A DNA stretch of 64,000 nt from Ceratobasidium sp. AG-K (Eukaryota; Basidiomycota; Agaricomycetes; Cantharellales; Ceratobasidiaceae), in contig JAWNGF010000003.1 in assembly GCA_037039685.1 (NCBI GenBank), positions 3,942,571 through 4,006,570 on the forward strand. The letters run 5' to 3'. Below are positions 21,905 through 33,491 of this stretch, piece after piece. The translations under genes were made by a program, and so were the position numbers. Under the pieces are notes generated by a model. The model worked only from the letters and a program-made list of their open reading frames with translations, was not told where the DNA came from and ran no database searches. The stretch's first letter is position 1; every line of letters begins with the position of its first letter.

Positions 21905-23248
21905 ATGAGCGTAGATTCTACGATAAACGGCCCTCACAACACGGACGAGACCATCGACCCAGCTTCTCTCGATGCGGTATACGATTTGGCAGCGACGTCA
22001 ACACCTCTGGGAGAGATGGTGAGAGAGGCAATCGGGGTGATTGACAGAGGACTGGACATTCATGGGTATGTTGTTTTCTGGACGCCACATTCGAGCTCAG
22101 ACTGTGGGAATCCGTTGTCAAGCGTGTGCTAAGTACATTTGCCTAGTCTAGATAAGCTGTCGATTAGCTTCAACGGCGGGAAGGACTGTAAGCTCGTAGT
22201 TTTAGTTTTTCTGCGCCCAAGTTGATCCACGATAATCCTCCGAAGGCACGGTTTTGTTGCATCTGTTTGCTGCGGTGTTGAGGCGACGAACGTTGGAGGG
22301 ACTCGGTTACGGCCCGATATGCGAAGAGGACGACAAGGTGGTGGCTGACGGAGCTATCGTGTCTCCTGCGCATTCGAATGCAACGCTCCAGCCTGAACTC
22401 TCTCCTATTGTTCGAGCCAAACCACTCCCCGACACCTCGCAATCCAAATCCATATTATCCCACATCGTAGGAGCCACCCCAACATCCGAACCGCACACTC
22501 CTCCGCCCATTCGATCAGTCTATGTCCTCTGCCCCTCTCCCTTTACCGCCGTCGACGAATTCGTGGAAGCCACCACAAAAGCCTACAACCTTCATCTCGT
22601 CCGCGTCTCCGGATCGATGCGAGCAGCCCTCCAAGCATATTTGGACTCGTCCGAGGGGGCCGGAGTGGAGGCTGTCCTAGTGGGAACAAGGCGGAATGAC
22701 CCGCATGGCGGTGAGTCGAATATTTTCCAAACGCTGCAACCTCGGACCTCACACCTCCACCCGCCCAGCCAAACTTGATTTTTTACAGCACTGCGATCCG
22801 GGGTGGCCCCAGCTCTTGCGCGTGCACCCAATCATCAATTGGTCGTATGCACACGTTTGGGAGTACCTCTGTCATCCTGCGCTCATGGTCCCGTATTGTC
22901 GATTGTATGACGAGGGGTAGGTTCTTTTGTCCGAGGTTGGGCAAGTGTTGATCGGTAGTTAGGTATACTTCGCTCGGGTCGACGTATAATACCTTCAAGA
23001 ATCCTGCGTTGCAGGTTTTGAGACCTGGGCAGCCTGTGACTTGGCAACCTGCCTACATGCTCGAGGATGGGAATTTGGAACGAGCTGGGCGTGGGAATGG
23101 CGCTGGATTGGAGAGGCGGACGGCCGGTGAGGTTCCAGTCGGAACCGCGACGACACCGAGTTGGAGTAATGGCGTTGTAAAGGAGACGAATGGTGATGCT
23201 GGGCTAGTGAAGCTGGACAAGGTGAATGGAGCCCAGATTGTTACGTAG
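21905..23248 (+). CDS. FAD1: FAD synthase (FMN adenylyltransferase)
   Basis: Transfers AMP from ATP to FMN to make FAD. The N-terminal exon is [20 protein letters not shown], with '[17 protein letters not shown]'. The PAPS-reductase-like P-loop '[17 protein letters not shown]' is assembled across two short introns. It is followed by an insert rich in Ser/Pro, then '[20 protein letters not shown]', the conserved '[10 protein letters not shown]', '[20 protein letters not shown]', 'YCRLYDEG' and '[16 protein letters not shown]'. All are hallmark blocks of eukaryotic Fad1. The C-terminus (about 70 residues) is variable and Gly/Val/Thr-rich. The insert between the P-loop and 'VYVLCPSP' (about 70 aa) makes it longer than the yeast enzyme. 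The enzyme should supply FAD to flavoproteins such as the two GMC enzymes in this window, though no co-regulation is implied. Confidence 0.93.
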
Positions 23249-23470
23249 GACTGGGAAGAGTGATAACGTAGACCTTTTCAAATCATGTCGATTGCAACTT
23301 TTGCATGTGTACATCCCATACAACAATAATAGAGTGCATTTTGTGTTGTGAGCCGAATATGTGGACAAACGTGTGGATTCGGGAGTTTACTCGGGTGGCG
23401 CATCGGGGATAACAACCGTAAACACCGTGGCCCGATCTTGTCCCGCGCCACCACTGCGACCACACCCGCC

Positions 23471-24173
23471 ATGACCCTCTGGGCTTTTGACCTTCGCTCG
23501 AGCGACTCTGACATCGAGGATGAAGAACAACCCAGTCCGAAAACCACTTCAGAAACCTTCTCAGATCCTCCGGTCGCGATCGCGTCGAGTCCACAGCCAC
23601 ATGATACCCCATTGCACGACATACCCCCGATCGATCGACAAGACCAAGTCGCCAAAGAACTCGACGAACTATTCGGAACGTCTAAAGCAGAAGAGAGCGT
23701 AGAGTACAAACCCAACCCATGGAGCATTGCTAAAATGAACGCAAACGCTCGTGCCGCCGCCGGTCCTAAACCGACAAAACCGGTGCCGAAAATGTGGAGA
23801 GCCGGACCGAGGAGGTTCGGTGAGATTGGATCACAGAGTGTGTGGAGTAGAAATGGGTTCGCGCGGCGGGGTGGTTCGGGTTCGCCTGTGGTAATGTCCG
23901 CGTTCGATTTTGATGGCTGAGATTGTTTATTTTCAAATGTTTTTGTAGAAAGTGAACAGGGCTAGTGGTGGTCGTTCGCTGCGAGATTCGATTTCAGCTG
24001 CCCTGCGACGGGATGCAGCCTGTGCACCTCCGATATCGACCGCATCAGAAATAGAATACGGGTCATCGACGTCCCTGCCCGAAAACCAATTGATGTCTTC
24101 GGCTAAAAACCCCACGGAGGTTCCAAAAGAGGGCTTGCCAGTTGATTGTAGGCGGACTCGTCATCGTTTTTGA
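23471..24173 (+). CDS. Small acidic/disordered protein of unknown function (214 aa)
   Basis: Not recognised. Two exons (23471-23890 and 23949-24173) joined by a 58-nt GT-AG intron in phase 0 give 215 codons including stop. The start MTLWAFDLRSSDSDIEDEEQ is followed by a Ser/Asp/Pro-rich region, a short helical block 'DQVAKELDELFGTSK', then 'YKPNPWSIAKMNANARAAAG' and 'KMWRAGPRRFG', which look conserved rather than random. The second exon ends '...PVDCRRTRHRF'. It has no signal peptide or membrane segment. It lies 222 bp downstream of FAD1 on the same strand. The intron is supported because without it the protein would end shortly after in-frame low-information sequence. Confidence 0.6.
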
Positions 24174-24300
24174 GTATGCATGGTGACGTTCTTTATGCCT
24201 AGCCCGGGATGTTCAAGGTAGGCTTTCGCTCGAACGTGATGCGAGACCTTTGCAGCCAGAGTATGGTATGTTTGTCGACTTTGGCAAGTGATGACGTTTA

Positions 24301-25451
24301 ATGAGTCCAGGTGTCCCGAATGCAGGCGCATATATTCCCCGAAATTCTCTTGATACTGCCCAAACCAGCCACCCCAACCACTCCAATGGCAACTACACTG
24401 GATACCCCCCGGTCGTTGCTGGCCGCTCACTACGTGGTCCTGCCCCCCCTCTTCATTCCCCTATACTACATCATACACCCGTTCTAGATCACAGTGAGGG
24501 CTTTGCTTCGGGCACTTCTCACGATTACCTTTACATCGAACATACCACCCCATACCCGACGGACAATTACTCTATATCCGCGGCTCGCTTCCAAGAGGCT
24601 CGGTCGCACAACCCAATCACACCCCCAAGGAACGATCGCGCCAACACTTTCTCGGCTACACCCATACAGGTATGCGAGTCAAACCGCCCTGTCTTTGCTC
24701 CCACGGGGCCCCGCCTTGAGCACGGTTCCATACACCCCCTCGAGCAAGTCGCTTCACTTTCTTCGCCACGTTTACTTCCTGTGCAAGGATTGGAGCCTTC
24801 ACCGACAGTCCAGTTAATTGCCAAGTATGCGGCTCGACGGCCTCACTCAAACGAGCCAGATCTCCCAGAGGCAAGTTATTATTAGAAACATGCTATCATC
24901 GCACACTGACAATACTTTAACATTAGGTGTATGGAGGCACTGACGCATGTGATCTTAGTTCGCCGTCCGTCTTCGCTCATGATCTACCATCCCCCGTCTC
25001 CGAAGCACGGGCCTCGAACTCGAAGTTGGGATCTTATCAGAGCCGTGAATTAAACAAGCCATGCACCCCAGAACGAAGAGTCACGTACGAGGATGACCAC
25101 AATGCTTCAGGCTCCCGTGGAGTTCCGATCTCTCGATGGCAACCAGTCACACCACCAAGGTCTATCCCTAAGAAGAGTCCGATGGTACCTATGAAAAGAA
25201 TTGACCCCGACGATAAGCCATTCTGGTCGACTCTGCCCGCATCCCGATCCACTCGATTGGCGAAATCGCCAAACGAGGTGACAAACACGCGGTTTCACCT
25301 TCCCGGAGTATTCTTGGGTAGCAGTCCCCTGAAAAACTCTGGAAATTCTTCTACTATCAAGAACCTCTACAAACCTCCCCCACCCAAGCGAGCCGCTCCG
25401 GAGGACGACTCACCGGCTATTCCAAGATGGAAAGTTACGCGGATTACGTAA
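24301..25451 (+). CDS. Disordered Ser/Pro-rich protein of unknown function (364 aa), with GC-AG intron
   Basis: Not recognised. Exons 24301-24870 and 24927-25451 give 365 codons including stop if joined by an intron that begins GCAAGT and ends TTAG, a GC-AG intron. Read without splicing, the first exon stops five codons later (ASYY*). The start MSPGVPNAGAYIPRNSLDT is followed by a His/Pro/Ser-rich region. Conserved-looking blocks include 'PTVQLIAKYAARRPHSNEPD', 'CTPERRVTYEDD', 'SRWQPVTPPRSIPKKSPMVP' and the C-terminal 'KNLYKPPPPKRAAPEDD' with a basic nuclear-signal-like KR. Many SP/TP sites suggest phosphoregulation. No folded domain is visible. An upstream non-coding exon is possible. Confidence 0.55.
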
Positions 25452-26182
25452 GAACCGGTCGGCCTCGGGGATCCTTTAGCCGCATGCATGGGAGTTTAGT
25501 CGAACAATGTTCGGCGTATCCCTAGTTTTCAAGTCAGGAAATTTGTTTCATGGGTTGAAAACGTGACTGTATGGACTTTTTTTATACTCTTATCTTTGGC
25601 ATGTAGCTAGTAAGAGATTAACCAAGTGTATTTGCTGTACAATAGTATTCGAGAATCACCCCCGACAGGAAGTGAATTCGCTGGACAAATGCTATTTGGT
25701 GTTATGTTGGTCTCGTTTTGCTATATCCAATCCTGGGATGTAATGATCGACACCCACTTTGATTCGCGCCGAAGTTATGATTCACCAGAAACACGTAGCG
25801 ATCCAGCAAGAGTCCCCGAATGTTGACCTTGGGTTTGGTATATATGCTGGGAGAGCTATAGGATACTGTTATTTTTGCCGCAGGGACGTAATAGTCGGGG
25901 CAAGTCCCACACCAGGAGGCGCATATACGACTCGCCCGGGGAACGTGTGGAGACGCGGCACCCAGAGCTCGGCCGCCACGCCACACCCCTCTGTGCACAT
26001 ACGTCGACCTAGATCCTCCCGGTTCCAGACTTCCAGTAGCCGAATGCATTCCCTTTGCTTGACCGTCGCGATGCGCTCGTTCGCCGCTGGCGGATGCTAC
26101 GTGCTGCCCGTAACGGTGCGGCAGAAGCCCATTATTGCCGGAGATCTCGGTCCAGCATGCCGCTCTTAATAGATTTGTATCG
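25452..26182. other. Intergenic region upstream of the reductase cluster
   Basis: About 730 bp between the disordered protein gene and the core promoter of the first reductase. Open frames exist on both strands but have no recognisable protein features. Nothing else is seen. Confidence 0.45.
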
Positions 26183-26190
26183 TATAAAAG
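26183..26190 (+). promoter_or_regulatory. TATA box of reductase copy 1
   Basis: TATAAAAG, 78-85 bp upstream of the start codon. Copy 2 has TATATAAG at the same distance and copy 3 the weaker TGTAAAAG, which supports conserved promoter architecture across the tandem copies. Confidence 0.6.
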
Positions 26191-26267
26191 GATACACATC
26201 GACTCGATCATCTGCAAACTATCGTGTCTTGTCTTCGAACACCTTATCCCACCAAGTCTCTTCAACA

Positions 26268-27570
26268 ATGTCACCTATCAACAACGGCCGTGTAATTTTC
26301 AACGAAGTTCCCACAAACTTCCCTGTGCCCGGCGAAACAACCGTCTACGACGACAGTGACCTAATTGACTTGGACACTGTTCCGCTGAATGGAGGCTACC
26401 TCGTGAAGGCGCTCTACCTCTCAATTGATCCCTATTTCCGCCACAACATGCGCAAGGGATATAGCTATTCGTTTGTCCTGGGACAACCGTGGGTTCAATC
26501 AAATCTTACTTCTAGGACTTCTAATGGCTTGTGATTTTTCTCAGAATTACCGGGTACGGGATAGCTCGTGTGCTTCGGTCTGAAAAGGAAGGAATCAATG
26601 TTGGAGATAATCTTCAGGTCGCTGAGCTCCGTGAGTAGTACTGAATTCGGAAGTGGTTAATACTCACAGATTTGTTGGATTCAGCGTTCCAAAACTACAC
26701 AGTCCTCTCTGCCAGCCATCCAGTTAGGATAATTGAAAATAAGGAGAACCTGCCATTGTCGCTATACATTGGTGTCCTGGGAATGCCTGGTAAGTCTAGC
26801 TAATTGGCGATTCCATTTATACTAACCAACATGGAAATTCCCTAATAGGCAAGACGGCGTACTATGGCTTGGGAACTGTCAACCCACCAAGAAAGGGAGA
26901 TACGCTCTTTGTATCCGCCGCTTGTGGTCCGGTCGGATGGTAAGCAACTTCTCGCAAAGCAGATAGCTTAACATCTGATCGTTATTCATAGTACCGTCGC
27001 ACAATTGGCTAAAGCGCAGGGACTCAAAGTCATTGCATCCGCTGGAACCGACGAGAAAGTCAACTTCCTAAAATCAGTTGGAGTGAACTTTGCATTCAAC
27101 TACCACAAGGAGAAGGTCTCGGACGTCCTCTCGCGACACGGGCCGATCAACATCTACTGGGACAACGTTGGGGGTGAAACCCTTGATGCTGCCATTGCTG
27201 CAAGCAGCGACCGCGCTCGTATTATTGCCTGTGGTGCGATTACTGGATATAACGGAGGCTCCTCTTACGCTCTCAAGGTATGATTATTTATCTTATAGCT
27301 AAAGTAGTGTGAAATCTCACACTCGCCCAGAACTGGATGCAATTCGACGAAAAGCGGCTTACCATGAGCGGATTCCTAGTTCACGAGCTGGAGGCAGAGT
27401 CCGGTGATCCAGATGACTTTTACCGGGATATGATCCCACTCGTTGCGACTGGCCAACTCAAATGGAAGGAGCATGTGTACAACGGTCTGGATCAGGCTGG
27501 GCATGCGATACTGGCCGTACAAAAGGGCGAAAACTGTGGAAAAGCTATTGTGAAACTCGCGGACGCATAG
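26268..27570 (+). CDS. NADP-dependent alkenal/2-alkenal reductase (MDR family), copy 1
   Basis: Zinc-independent medium-chain dehydrogenase/reductase of the leukotriene B4 12-hydroxydehydrogenase/alkenal double-bond reductase group. These enzymes reduce the C=C bond of reactive alpha,beta-unsaturated carbonyls with NADPH and so detoxify lipid-peroxidation or plant-derived aldehydes. Exons give MSPINNGRVIFNEVPTNFPV, 'LYLSIDPYFRHNMRKG', 'GYGIARVLRSEKEGINVGDN', 'PLSLYIGVLGMPGKTAYYGL', the nucleotide-binding loop 'VSAACGPVGCTVAQLAKAQG', 'GLKVIASAGTDEKVNFLKSV', 'INIYWDNVGGETLDAAIAAS', and a C-terminal 'EHVYNGLDQAGHAILAVQKG'. About six GT-AG introns are needed. It is the most divergent of the three tandem copies (a Cys replaces Gly in the cofactor loop: ACGPVG versus GAGPVG). 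The domain call is secure; the substrate is inferred. Confidence 0.9.
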
Positions 27571-28052
27571 GCAATCATGAGCTAGGTTTGATTTATTGTA
27601 TAGCATTGGGGATTCGAATTGTAGCCACAGTCGGACTTTGTAGAGTGTTCTAGCAATATTAGATGTAAATTTTTCATTCGACTCGCCTGTACTACAGGGA
27701 TCCGTGGTCACACTGAGATACGTACAGATGGACGACCGTTGGAAGTTGAAGGTACTTATTGGTGCTTGTATGCGTGGGAACAGACCAAAAACGTTCCTGT
27801 TGTACATCAAATTGATTACCTCATCAATGCCGATCATTTCGATTTTGTCGATGACGCCAAATTGCAGCAGTCGCTGAGCAATCAAAAATGCGAGCACCGG
27901 CTCACAGTCCAAGTCCATTACCGGAGGAAATTTAAATCTACCATGACGCGTGCTACGTATACATCCTGCGGCTATATAAGGTGCAAGCAGTTTCATCTCG
28001 TCTCCCAACCTGTTCCGCCTGACACCAACACATCTCCGAACCCACTTGAACC
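27571..28052. other. Intergenic region with TATA box of reductase copy 2
   Basis: Contains the 3' flank of copy 1 and the promoter of copy 2. TATATAAG at 27973-27980 lies about 75 bp before the start codon. An open frame on the minus strand here is antisense to the reductase exon and shows no protein features. Confidence 0.5.
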
Positions 28053-29364
28053 ATGGCGCCCACCCAGAACGGACGTCTGCTATTCAACAAGGTCCCTAAG
28101 GACTTCCCCATCCCAGGCGAGACCACGGTCTACGACAACTCCGAGTCGATCGACCTGGACAATGTTCCACTGAATGGCGGTATCCTGATCAAGACACTCT
28201 ACCTTTCTGTTGATCCATACTTCCGGGGTAGGATGCGCGAGCCGAACACGAAGTCGTACTCCCCCCCCTTTACCTTGGGAAAACCGTGAGTACTACCGTA
28301 GTCACCTATGTAAACACACAAGTCTCACTATGGAATCGCGTAGCATTACTGGGTGGACCATCGCTCGCGTTCTCCGATCTGAAAAGGAAGGGATCAAGGC
28401 TGGTGACAACATCACCGCACCTGAGGCCCGTGAGTCCACTACTGAACTAGATTTTTCCTATACTGACAACTGGTTTAGCCTTCCAACAGTATAACGTCCT
28501 CCCCGCCCAACATCCTGTAGTCAAGATTGAGAATAAGGAGAACCTCCCGCTATCCCTGTACGTTGGTGTATTGGGCATGCCAGGTTAGTTCCGCTAGTAC
28601 ACAGTTTGCTATCGGCATTGAGTTTATATCTTTCACTAGGGCGCACTGCCTATTGGGGTCTTGAGGAGATTGGTAAACCACAGAAGGGGGAAACGATCTA
28701 TGTATCTACTGGCGCCGGGCCAGTCGGAGCGTAAGGCAATTCTTTACTTGTTGCCAAGATCGATAACTGAAGTTTTTCCCCAAGAACTGTATCCCAGCTC
28801 GCCAAATCACATGGTCTCAAGGTCATTGCCTCTGCGGGCTCCGACGACAAGGTCCAGTATCTAAAGAGTATTGGGGTCGACGTCGCGTTCAACTATAAGA
28901 AAGAGCAAGTCTCCGACGTGCTGGCAAAGGAAGGTCCGATTGATATCTACTGGGACAATGTTGGAGGGGAGAGTTTGGATGCTGCACTTGAGGCGTGCAA
29001 CGATCATGCGCGTATCGTTTGCTGCGGTGCCATCTCTGCATACAACGGCGGCTCTCCCTATAAGATCAAGGTTTGTGTCTTCTACTACAATGCGGATGTA
29101 AGATGGGGCTGATGGGTGCTCTAGAATTGGCCACTCTTCCTCACAAAACGGCTTACAGTTCGCGGATTTCTTGTGCATGAGATCCAAGCGCAGGCTGGTA
29201 ACCCCGTTGCCTTCTATGAGAAGGTGGTTCCAATGGTCGCGTCTGGTCAAATCAAGTGGAATGAGCACGTTTATGAAGGTCTCGAAAACGTTGGTGACGT
29301 TATTCTGGCGGTCCAAAAGGGTGATAACACTGCGAAAGCTGTTGTCAAGGTCGCGGATGCATAG
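28053..29364 (+). CDS. NADP-dependent alkenal reductase (MDR family), copy 2
   Basis: Same family and exon layout as copy 1. The start MAPTQNGRLLFNKVPKDFPI follows a TATA box at the expected distance. Motifs in order: 'LYLSVDPYFRGRM', 'GWTIARVLRSEKEGIKAGDN', 'NLPLSLYVGVLGMPGRTAYW', 'GKPQKGETIYVSTGAGPVGA' (dinucleotide-binding loop, split by an intron after the last Gly), 'HGLKVIASAGSDDKVQYLKS', 'GPIDIYWDNVGGESLDAALE' and 'EHVYEGLENVGDVILAVQKG'. The splice sites that separate the cofactor loop from 'TVSQLAKSHG' are at the same codon as in copy 3. It is clearly closer to copy 3 than to copy 1, so copies 2 and 3 come from the later duplication. No disruption was seen. Confidence 0.92.
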
Positions 29365-29741
29365 GCTATTGCCACATGATCAGGATGGAAGATCTGAAAA
29401 CCTAATTGTAATCGCATTTAATGAGCTTGCTGATGCAATAAAATTGGAACTCAAGAACGGAATCGCCCTCGCTCTCGCATATAATTGGTAATCTTAGGAC
29501 GATTCTGCTAGGGGGTATTTTATGGACGAGGGATGGGTTCAGAATAATTCATGGGTGGCTGGGAAGCCATAGAAATCAAGTAGGTTGAGAGTGAACAAGA
29601 AAGCGCATATATATTAGGTAATCGATTCGTGATGCACGTTGTTACATCGTGACGGATATTGCGTCCTTTGCATGTAAAAGGGCAACTAGGGCCCTCTTAT
29701 TACACTCATCGAGGTTTGATATTTTGATATCTACTTCTATT
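29365..29741. other. Intergenic region with weak TATA of reductase copy 3
   Basis: Holds the 3' flank of copy 2 and the promoter of copy 3; TGTAAAAG at 29673-29680, about 60-70 bp upstream of the start, replaces the TATA box seen at the other two copies. Nothing else was recognised. Confidence 0.4.
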
Positions 29742-31049
29742 ATGGCACCCATCCAGAATGGGCGCTTGTTATTCAACAAGGTCCCAAAGGACTTTCCTGT
29801 CCCAGGCGAGACCACAGTCTACGACAACTCTGAGTCGATTGACCTGGACAACGTTCCACTGAATGGTGGTATTCTAGTCAAAACTCTCTACCTTTCAATC
29901 GACCCCCATCTCCGTGGCAAGATGCGTGATGGGAGCAAGGAGTCAAATTCCTCCGCATTTATTTTTGGAGAGCCGTCAGTTCCCAACAGCGATTCGTGGC
30001 GCCTACTGACCGTAATTTAGAATCCATGGAGCAGGTGTTGCCTGTGTCCTCCGATCGGAAAAGGAGGGAGTCAAAGCAGGTGATAATGTAATTGTGGCCC
30101 AGGCCCGTAAGCCGATTATAATCATCGGATGGGATAACCATACATTGGTCACCACTTAGCATTCAAGCATTACAGTGTCATCTCAGCCCGATCCACAGCA
30201 ACTGTGATCGAAAACAAGGAGAACCTACCACTATCCTTGTACGTAGGCGTCTTAGGCATGCCGGGTATGAGTATTCGTATAGAATGGCAAATCTCCCATG
30301 GAATCTAAACGGTGCCCAGGTCAAACTGCATATTGGGGTCTCGAGGAAATTGGAAAGCCCCAAAAGGGGGAAACGATCTACGTGTCCGCGGGTGCTGGTC
30401 CAGTTGGCGCGTCAGTCACAATTCCCTTCCGCATCCCAATTAAAAAGCTAGTGACTGACACGTTCTGGCAGAACCGTATCGCAGCTTGCCAAAGCTCGGG
30501 GGCTCAAGGTCATCGCGTCCGCCGGCTCCGACGACAAGGTCCAGTATCTAAAGAGTATCGGAGTGGACATTGCGTTCAATTACAAGAAGGAACAAATAGC
30601 TGACGTACTGGCCAAGGAGGGTCCGATTGATATATACTGGGATAATGTCGGAGGCGAGAGCCTGGATTCTGCGCTCGAGGCATCTAACCCTCACGGTCGT
30701 ATCATTTGTTGTGGTGCCATCTCCACCTATAATGGCGGCGCTCCCTATCGCATCAAGGTGCGTATCCCCCTTGAGTGTGTACGTAAGCTGAGACCGATGC
30801 GTCCTTCAGAATTGGACTTCCTTCCTAAGCAAGCGTCTCACAATTCGCGGGTTTTTTATAAATGAACTTCAAGCGCAAGTCGGTAACCCTGGTATATTTT
30901 ATGAGAAGATGCTTCCGTTGGTCACGTCAGGGCAACTCAAATGGAAGGAGCATGTCTACGAGGGCCTCCAAAGCGCTGGAGATGCGATCCTGGCAGTTCA
31001 AAAGGGAGATAACACTGCAAAGGCTATTGTCAAGGTCGCAGATGTGTAG
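29742..31049 (+). CDS. NADP-dependent alkenal reductase (MDR family), copy 3
   Basis: Third tandem paralogue. Start MAPIQNGRLLFNKVPKDFPV; then 'TLYLSIDPHLRGKMRDG' (His replaces the usual aromatic before LRG), 'GVACVLRSEKEGVKAGDN', 'NLPLSLYVGVLGMPGQTAYW', 'GKPQKGETIYVSAGAGPVGA', 'RGLKVIASAGSDDKVQYLKS', 'GPIDIYWDNVGGESLDSALE', 'GRIICCGAISTYNGGAPYRI', and the end 'EHVYEGLQSAGDAILAVQKG'. Intron positions match copy 2; all exon junctions keep frame. The amino-acid differences from copy 2 cluster in the substrate half (residues about 50-130: 'HYSVISARSTATVIENKEN' versus 'QYNVLPAQHPVVKIENKEN'), while the cofactor half is almost unchanged, so substrate range may differ. The gene appears intact. Confidence 0.92.
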
Positions 31050-31838
31050 GCAATTAACGAATGATTGAAGTGATATGCATAAGACTATGCCTGTACCCAA
31101 TGGGCTCTTGGCAGAATTCGGAGAGCAATGTACCGTGGTGGTATACAACCGGCCCGCAATATGAATGTGGTTGAGTGTCGCCAGAGGGAAGTCGGGGGAA
31201 ATTTCGGGCCGACCCAGCGATGCTAGAGAGTCCAACTAGTGGTCGACTCGGATTTTGTCAAGGGGTAGCGGGATTCCGGCGGGACGATTGTACAAAGGTG
31301 ACGAGAGTAGCGACAGTAGAAGCTATCTGAGACTCCTTGTTCGTGGGTATTTCATCGTTACCTCCGCCAGAAGGTGATCGTTTGCACTCGAAAACAGTGA
31401 TATATTTAAAACGGTGGGTGTTACATATCGGAAAATTGACCCGAGTAGGAGGGACATTTATATAAGACGCCTATTAAGATTGATAGTCAGTAATAGTCTC
31501 ATATAAGTAATCGAGACGAAATAATCAGAATAAACGGTGATCTCAAAGGTTTGTGGGGCGTTACTCCCTCCTCGACGAGCTGAGTTTATGAAATTTCCTC
31601 ATGCAAACGACGAAAAAAATCGAATAGGGTGGGGGCAAGTACTAACCGGTGATAAAAATACAAAATAGCGGATGTTTTGCGACCGAGTGTGGAAGTCGAG
31701 AAAAGTTTCCAACTAAGCGCCCAGCGGCTCCGCCCTGTGAGTGGCAGACTGGTACCATACAGTACCACTCGGAAGCAAAGGGTGGACATCAACAAATCTT
31801 TGGACTCCGTACGACCTTCGACTCTTCAAGACAACGCA
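31050..31838. other. Intergenic region upstream of RPL4
   Basis: About 790 bp between the reductase cluster and the ribosomal protein gene. AT-rich runs (TATATTTAAAA near 31400, TATATAAGAC near 31458) could be promoter elements but are 370 bp or more from the RPL4 start. No gene was recognised. Confidence 0.4.
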
Positions 31839-33221
31839 ATGGCCTCTCGCCCGACCGTCAGCGTCCGCTCCGCCTCCGGCGGTGAGTAAATCAAGGATGT
31901 TGCAGGGGGGTAATTCTAAATTATCGAGTTTGTAGAGGCGTCCACTTCCCTTACCCTGCCCGCTGTTCTTACGGCCCCCATCCGTCTGGATGTAGTCCAG
32001 CAGGTCCACAGTGCGTACAAAATCAACTATAAACTTTGAAATGGGCTAAATGATACCCGTTTAGAGAGCATCGCCAAAAACAAGCGCCAAGCCTACTCCG
32101 TCGCTGAGAACGCTGGCCATCAAACTTCTGCCGAATCGTGGGGTACCGGTCGTGCTGTTGCACGTATCCCCCGTGTTGGAGGTGGAGGAACCCACCGTTC
32201 CGGTCAGGTAAGCGATACTTATTATGCGTTAAATGACTAGTCGTAATCTTATAATTCGATAGGCCGCTTTTGGTAACATGTGCCGTGGAGGTCGCATGTT
32301 CGCCCCCACTAAGACCTGGCGCAAGTGGCACGTCAAGGTCAACCAGAACCAGCGCCGTTTCGCCGTTGTTTCTGCTCTCGCTGCCTCGGCTCTCCCCTCG
32401 CTCGTCCTTGCCCGTGGCCACCGCATCGAGGGCATCGAGGAAGTCCCCCTCGTCGTCTCGTCCGACATCGAGAGCTACACCAAGACCAAGGAGGCCGTCA
32501 CCCTCCTCAAGGGACTCCGCGCCTACTCGGACGTCACCAAGGTCTCCAACTCGCGCAAGCTCCGTGCTGGTCGCGGCAAGACCCGCAACCGCCGTCACCG
32601 CCAGCGCCGTGGCCCTCTTATCGTTTACAACGAGGACAAGGGCATCGTCCGTGCGTTTAGGAACTTGCCCGGTGTCGAAGTCGCCAATGTTCGTCGCCTG
32701 AACTTGCTCCAGCTCGCTCCTGGTGGACATCTTGGTCGCTTTGTCATCTGGACCGAGAGCGCTTTCGGTCTTTTGGATGAGGTCTTTGGTACTTTTGATA
32801 CCACCTCGACCCACAAGAAGAACTACATGTGAGTATGCGCAGCTCGAGAGTTGGAGTATGAAATAACAGGGTTTCGACTTTAGCCTCCCTTCCGCCAAGA
32901 TCGCCAACCCCGACGTCACTCGCATCATCAACTCCGATGAAGTCCAGTCCATCGTTCGTCCCTCGCAGGGTAAGAAGCAGCGCCGCCCCTGGACCCAGCA
33001 CAAGAACCCGCTCGTCAACAAGAGCGCGCTCTTCAAGCTCAACCCCTATGCGAAGACTCTCCGCCGCCAGGAGCTTCGTAAGTCGTCAAATGAATACTCT
33101 ACCCACTCTAATTTTCGATTGTCTAGTCAAACAAAACAAGAAGAAGGAGGGCTCTACCAAGGCCACCAAGCCCGGCAAGGCTGCTGGCAAGGTCTTCCTG
33201 TCCACTCTCCTTGCTCCTTGA
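31839..33221 (+). CDS. RPL4: 60S ribosomal protein L4 (uL4)
   Basis: Structural component of the large ribosomal subunit; its extended loop lines the peptide exit tunnel. The start is [14 protein letters not shown], then short exons give '[14 protein letters not shown]', '[20 protein letters not shown]' and '[20 protein letters not shown]' (the conserved tunnel loop with the [11 protein letters not shown] motif). A long exon has '[20 protein letters not shown]', '[20 protein letters not shown]', '[20 protein letters not shown]', '[11 protein letters not shown]' and '[16 protein letters not shown]'. The end is '[12 protein letters not shown]' plus a Lys-rich tail. At least five GT-AG introns, most near the 5' end, are typical of fungal ribosomal genes. 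Codon use is strongly C-ending here (for example GTC, CTC, AAG), unlike the F-box genes, which fits high expression. Length is about 360 residues, as in other eukaryotes. Confidence 0.97.
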
Positions 33222-33491
33222 ACGAGTGTTGTGATTTTGTACGAGTGAAGTATGGTCAATGTATGCGTTATGGGGATGTTTATCCACTGCTATGCCATCT
33301 CCTTTTGATTTTATTTTGAATTCCGAGTAGGCTCTGGGTTCAAATACCCAACTAGGTTGATGCTTTATTCGGGTATATTGAGTGATCGGAGCCTGTCAAT
33401 GTGATGTCATCAAAATGGTGATCGGCTCACGTGCGCAACAAAGTAATTCCTAACCCCGACTACTGCGTTGCGCCTCTGCTACTCGTAGAAT

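Noticed and set aside
25702..26274. A 190-codon minus-strand frame upstream of the reductases
   Set aside because: It is antisense to the promoter of reductase copy 1, has no recognisable motif and low protein-like composition.
27376..28008. A 210-codon minus-strand frame between reductases 1 and 2
   Set aside because: It is antisense to a reductase exon and its 3' flank; no motif is shared with any protein family I know.
32023..33042. A 339-codon minus-strand frame over RPL4
   Set aside because: It is the complement of RPL4, whose strong codon bias removes stops on the other strand.
33318..33360. A possible tRNA-like B box (GGTTCAAATACCC) after RPL4
   Set aside because: No A box or acceptor stem pairing was found around it; it lies in the RPL4 3' flank.
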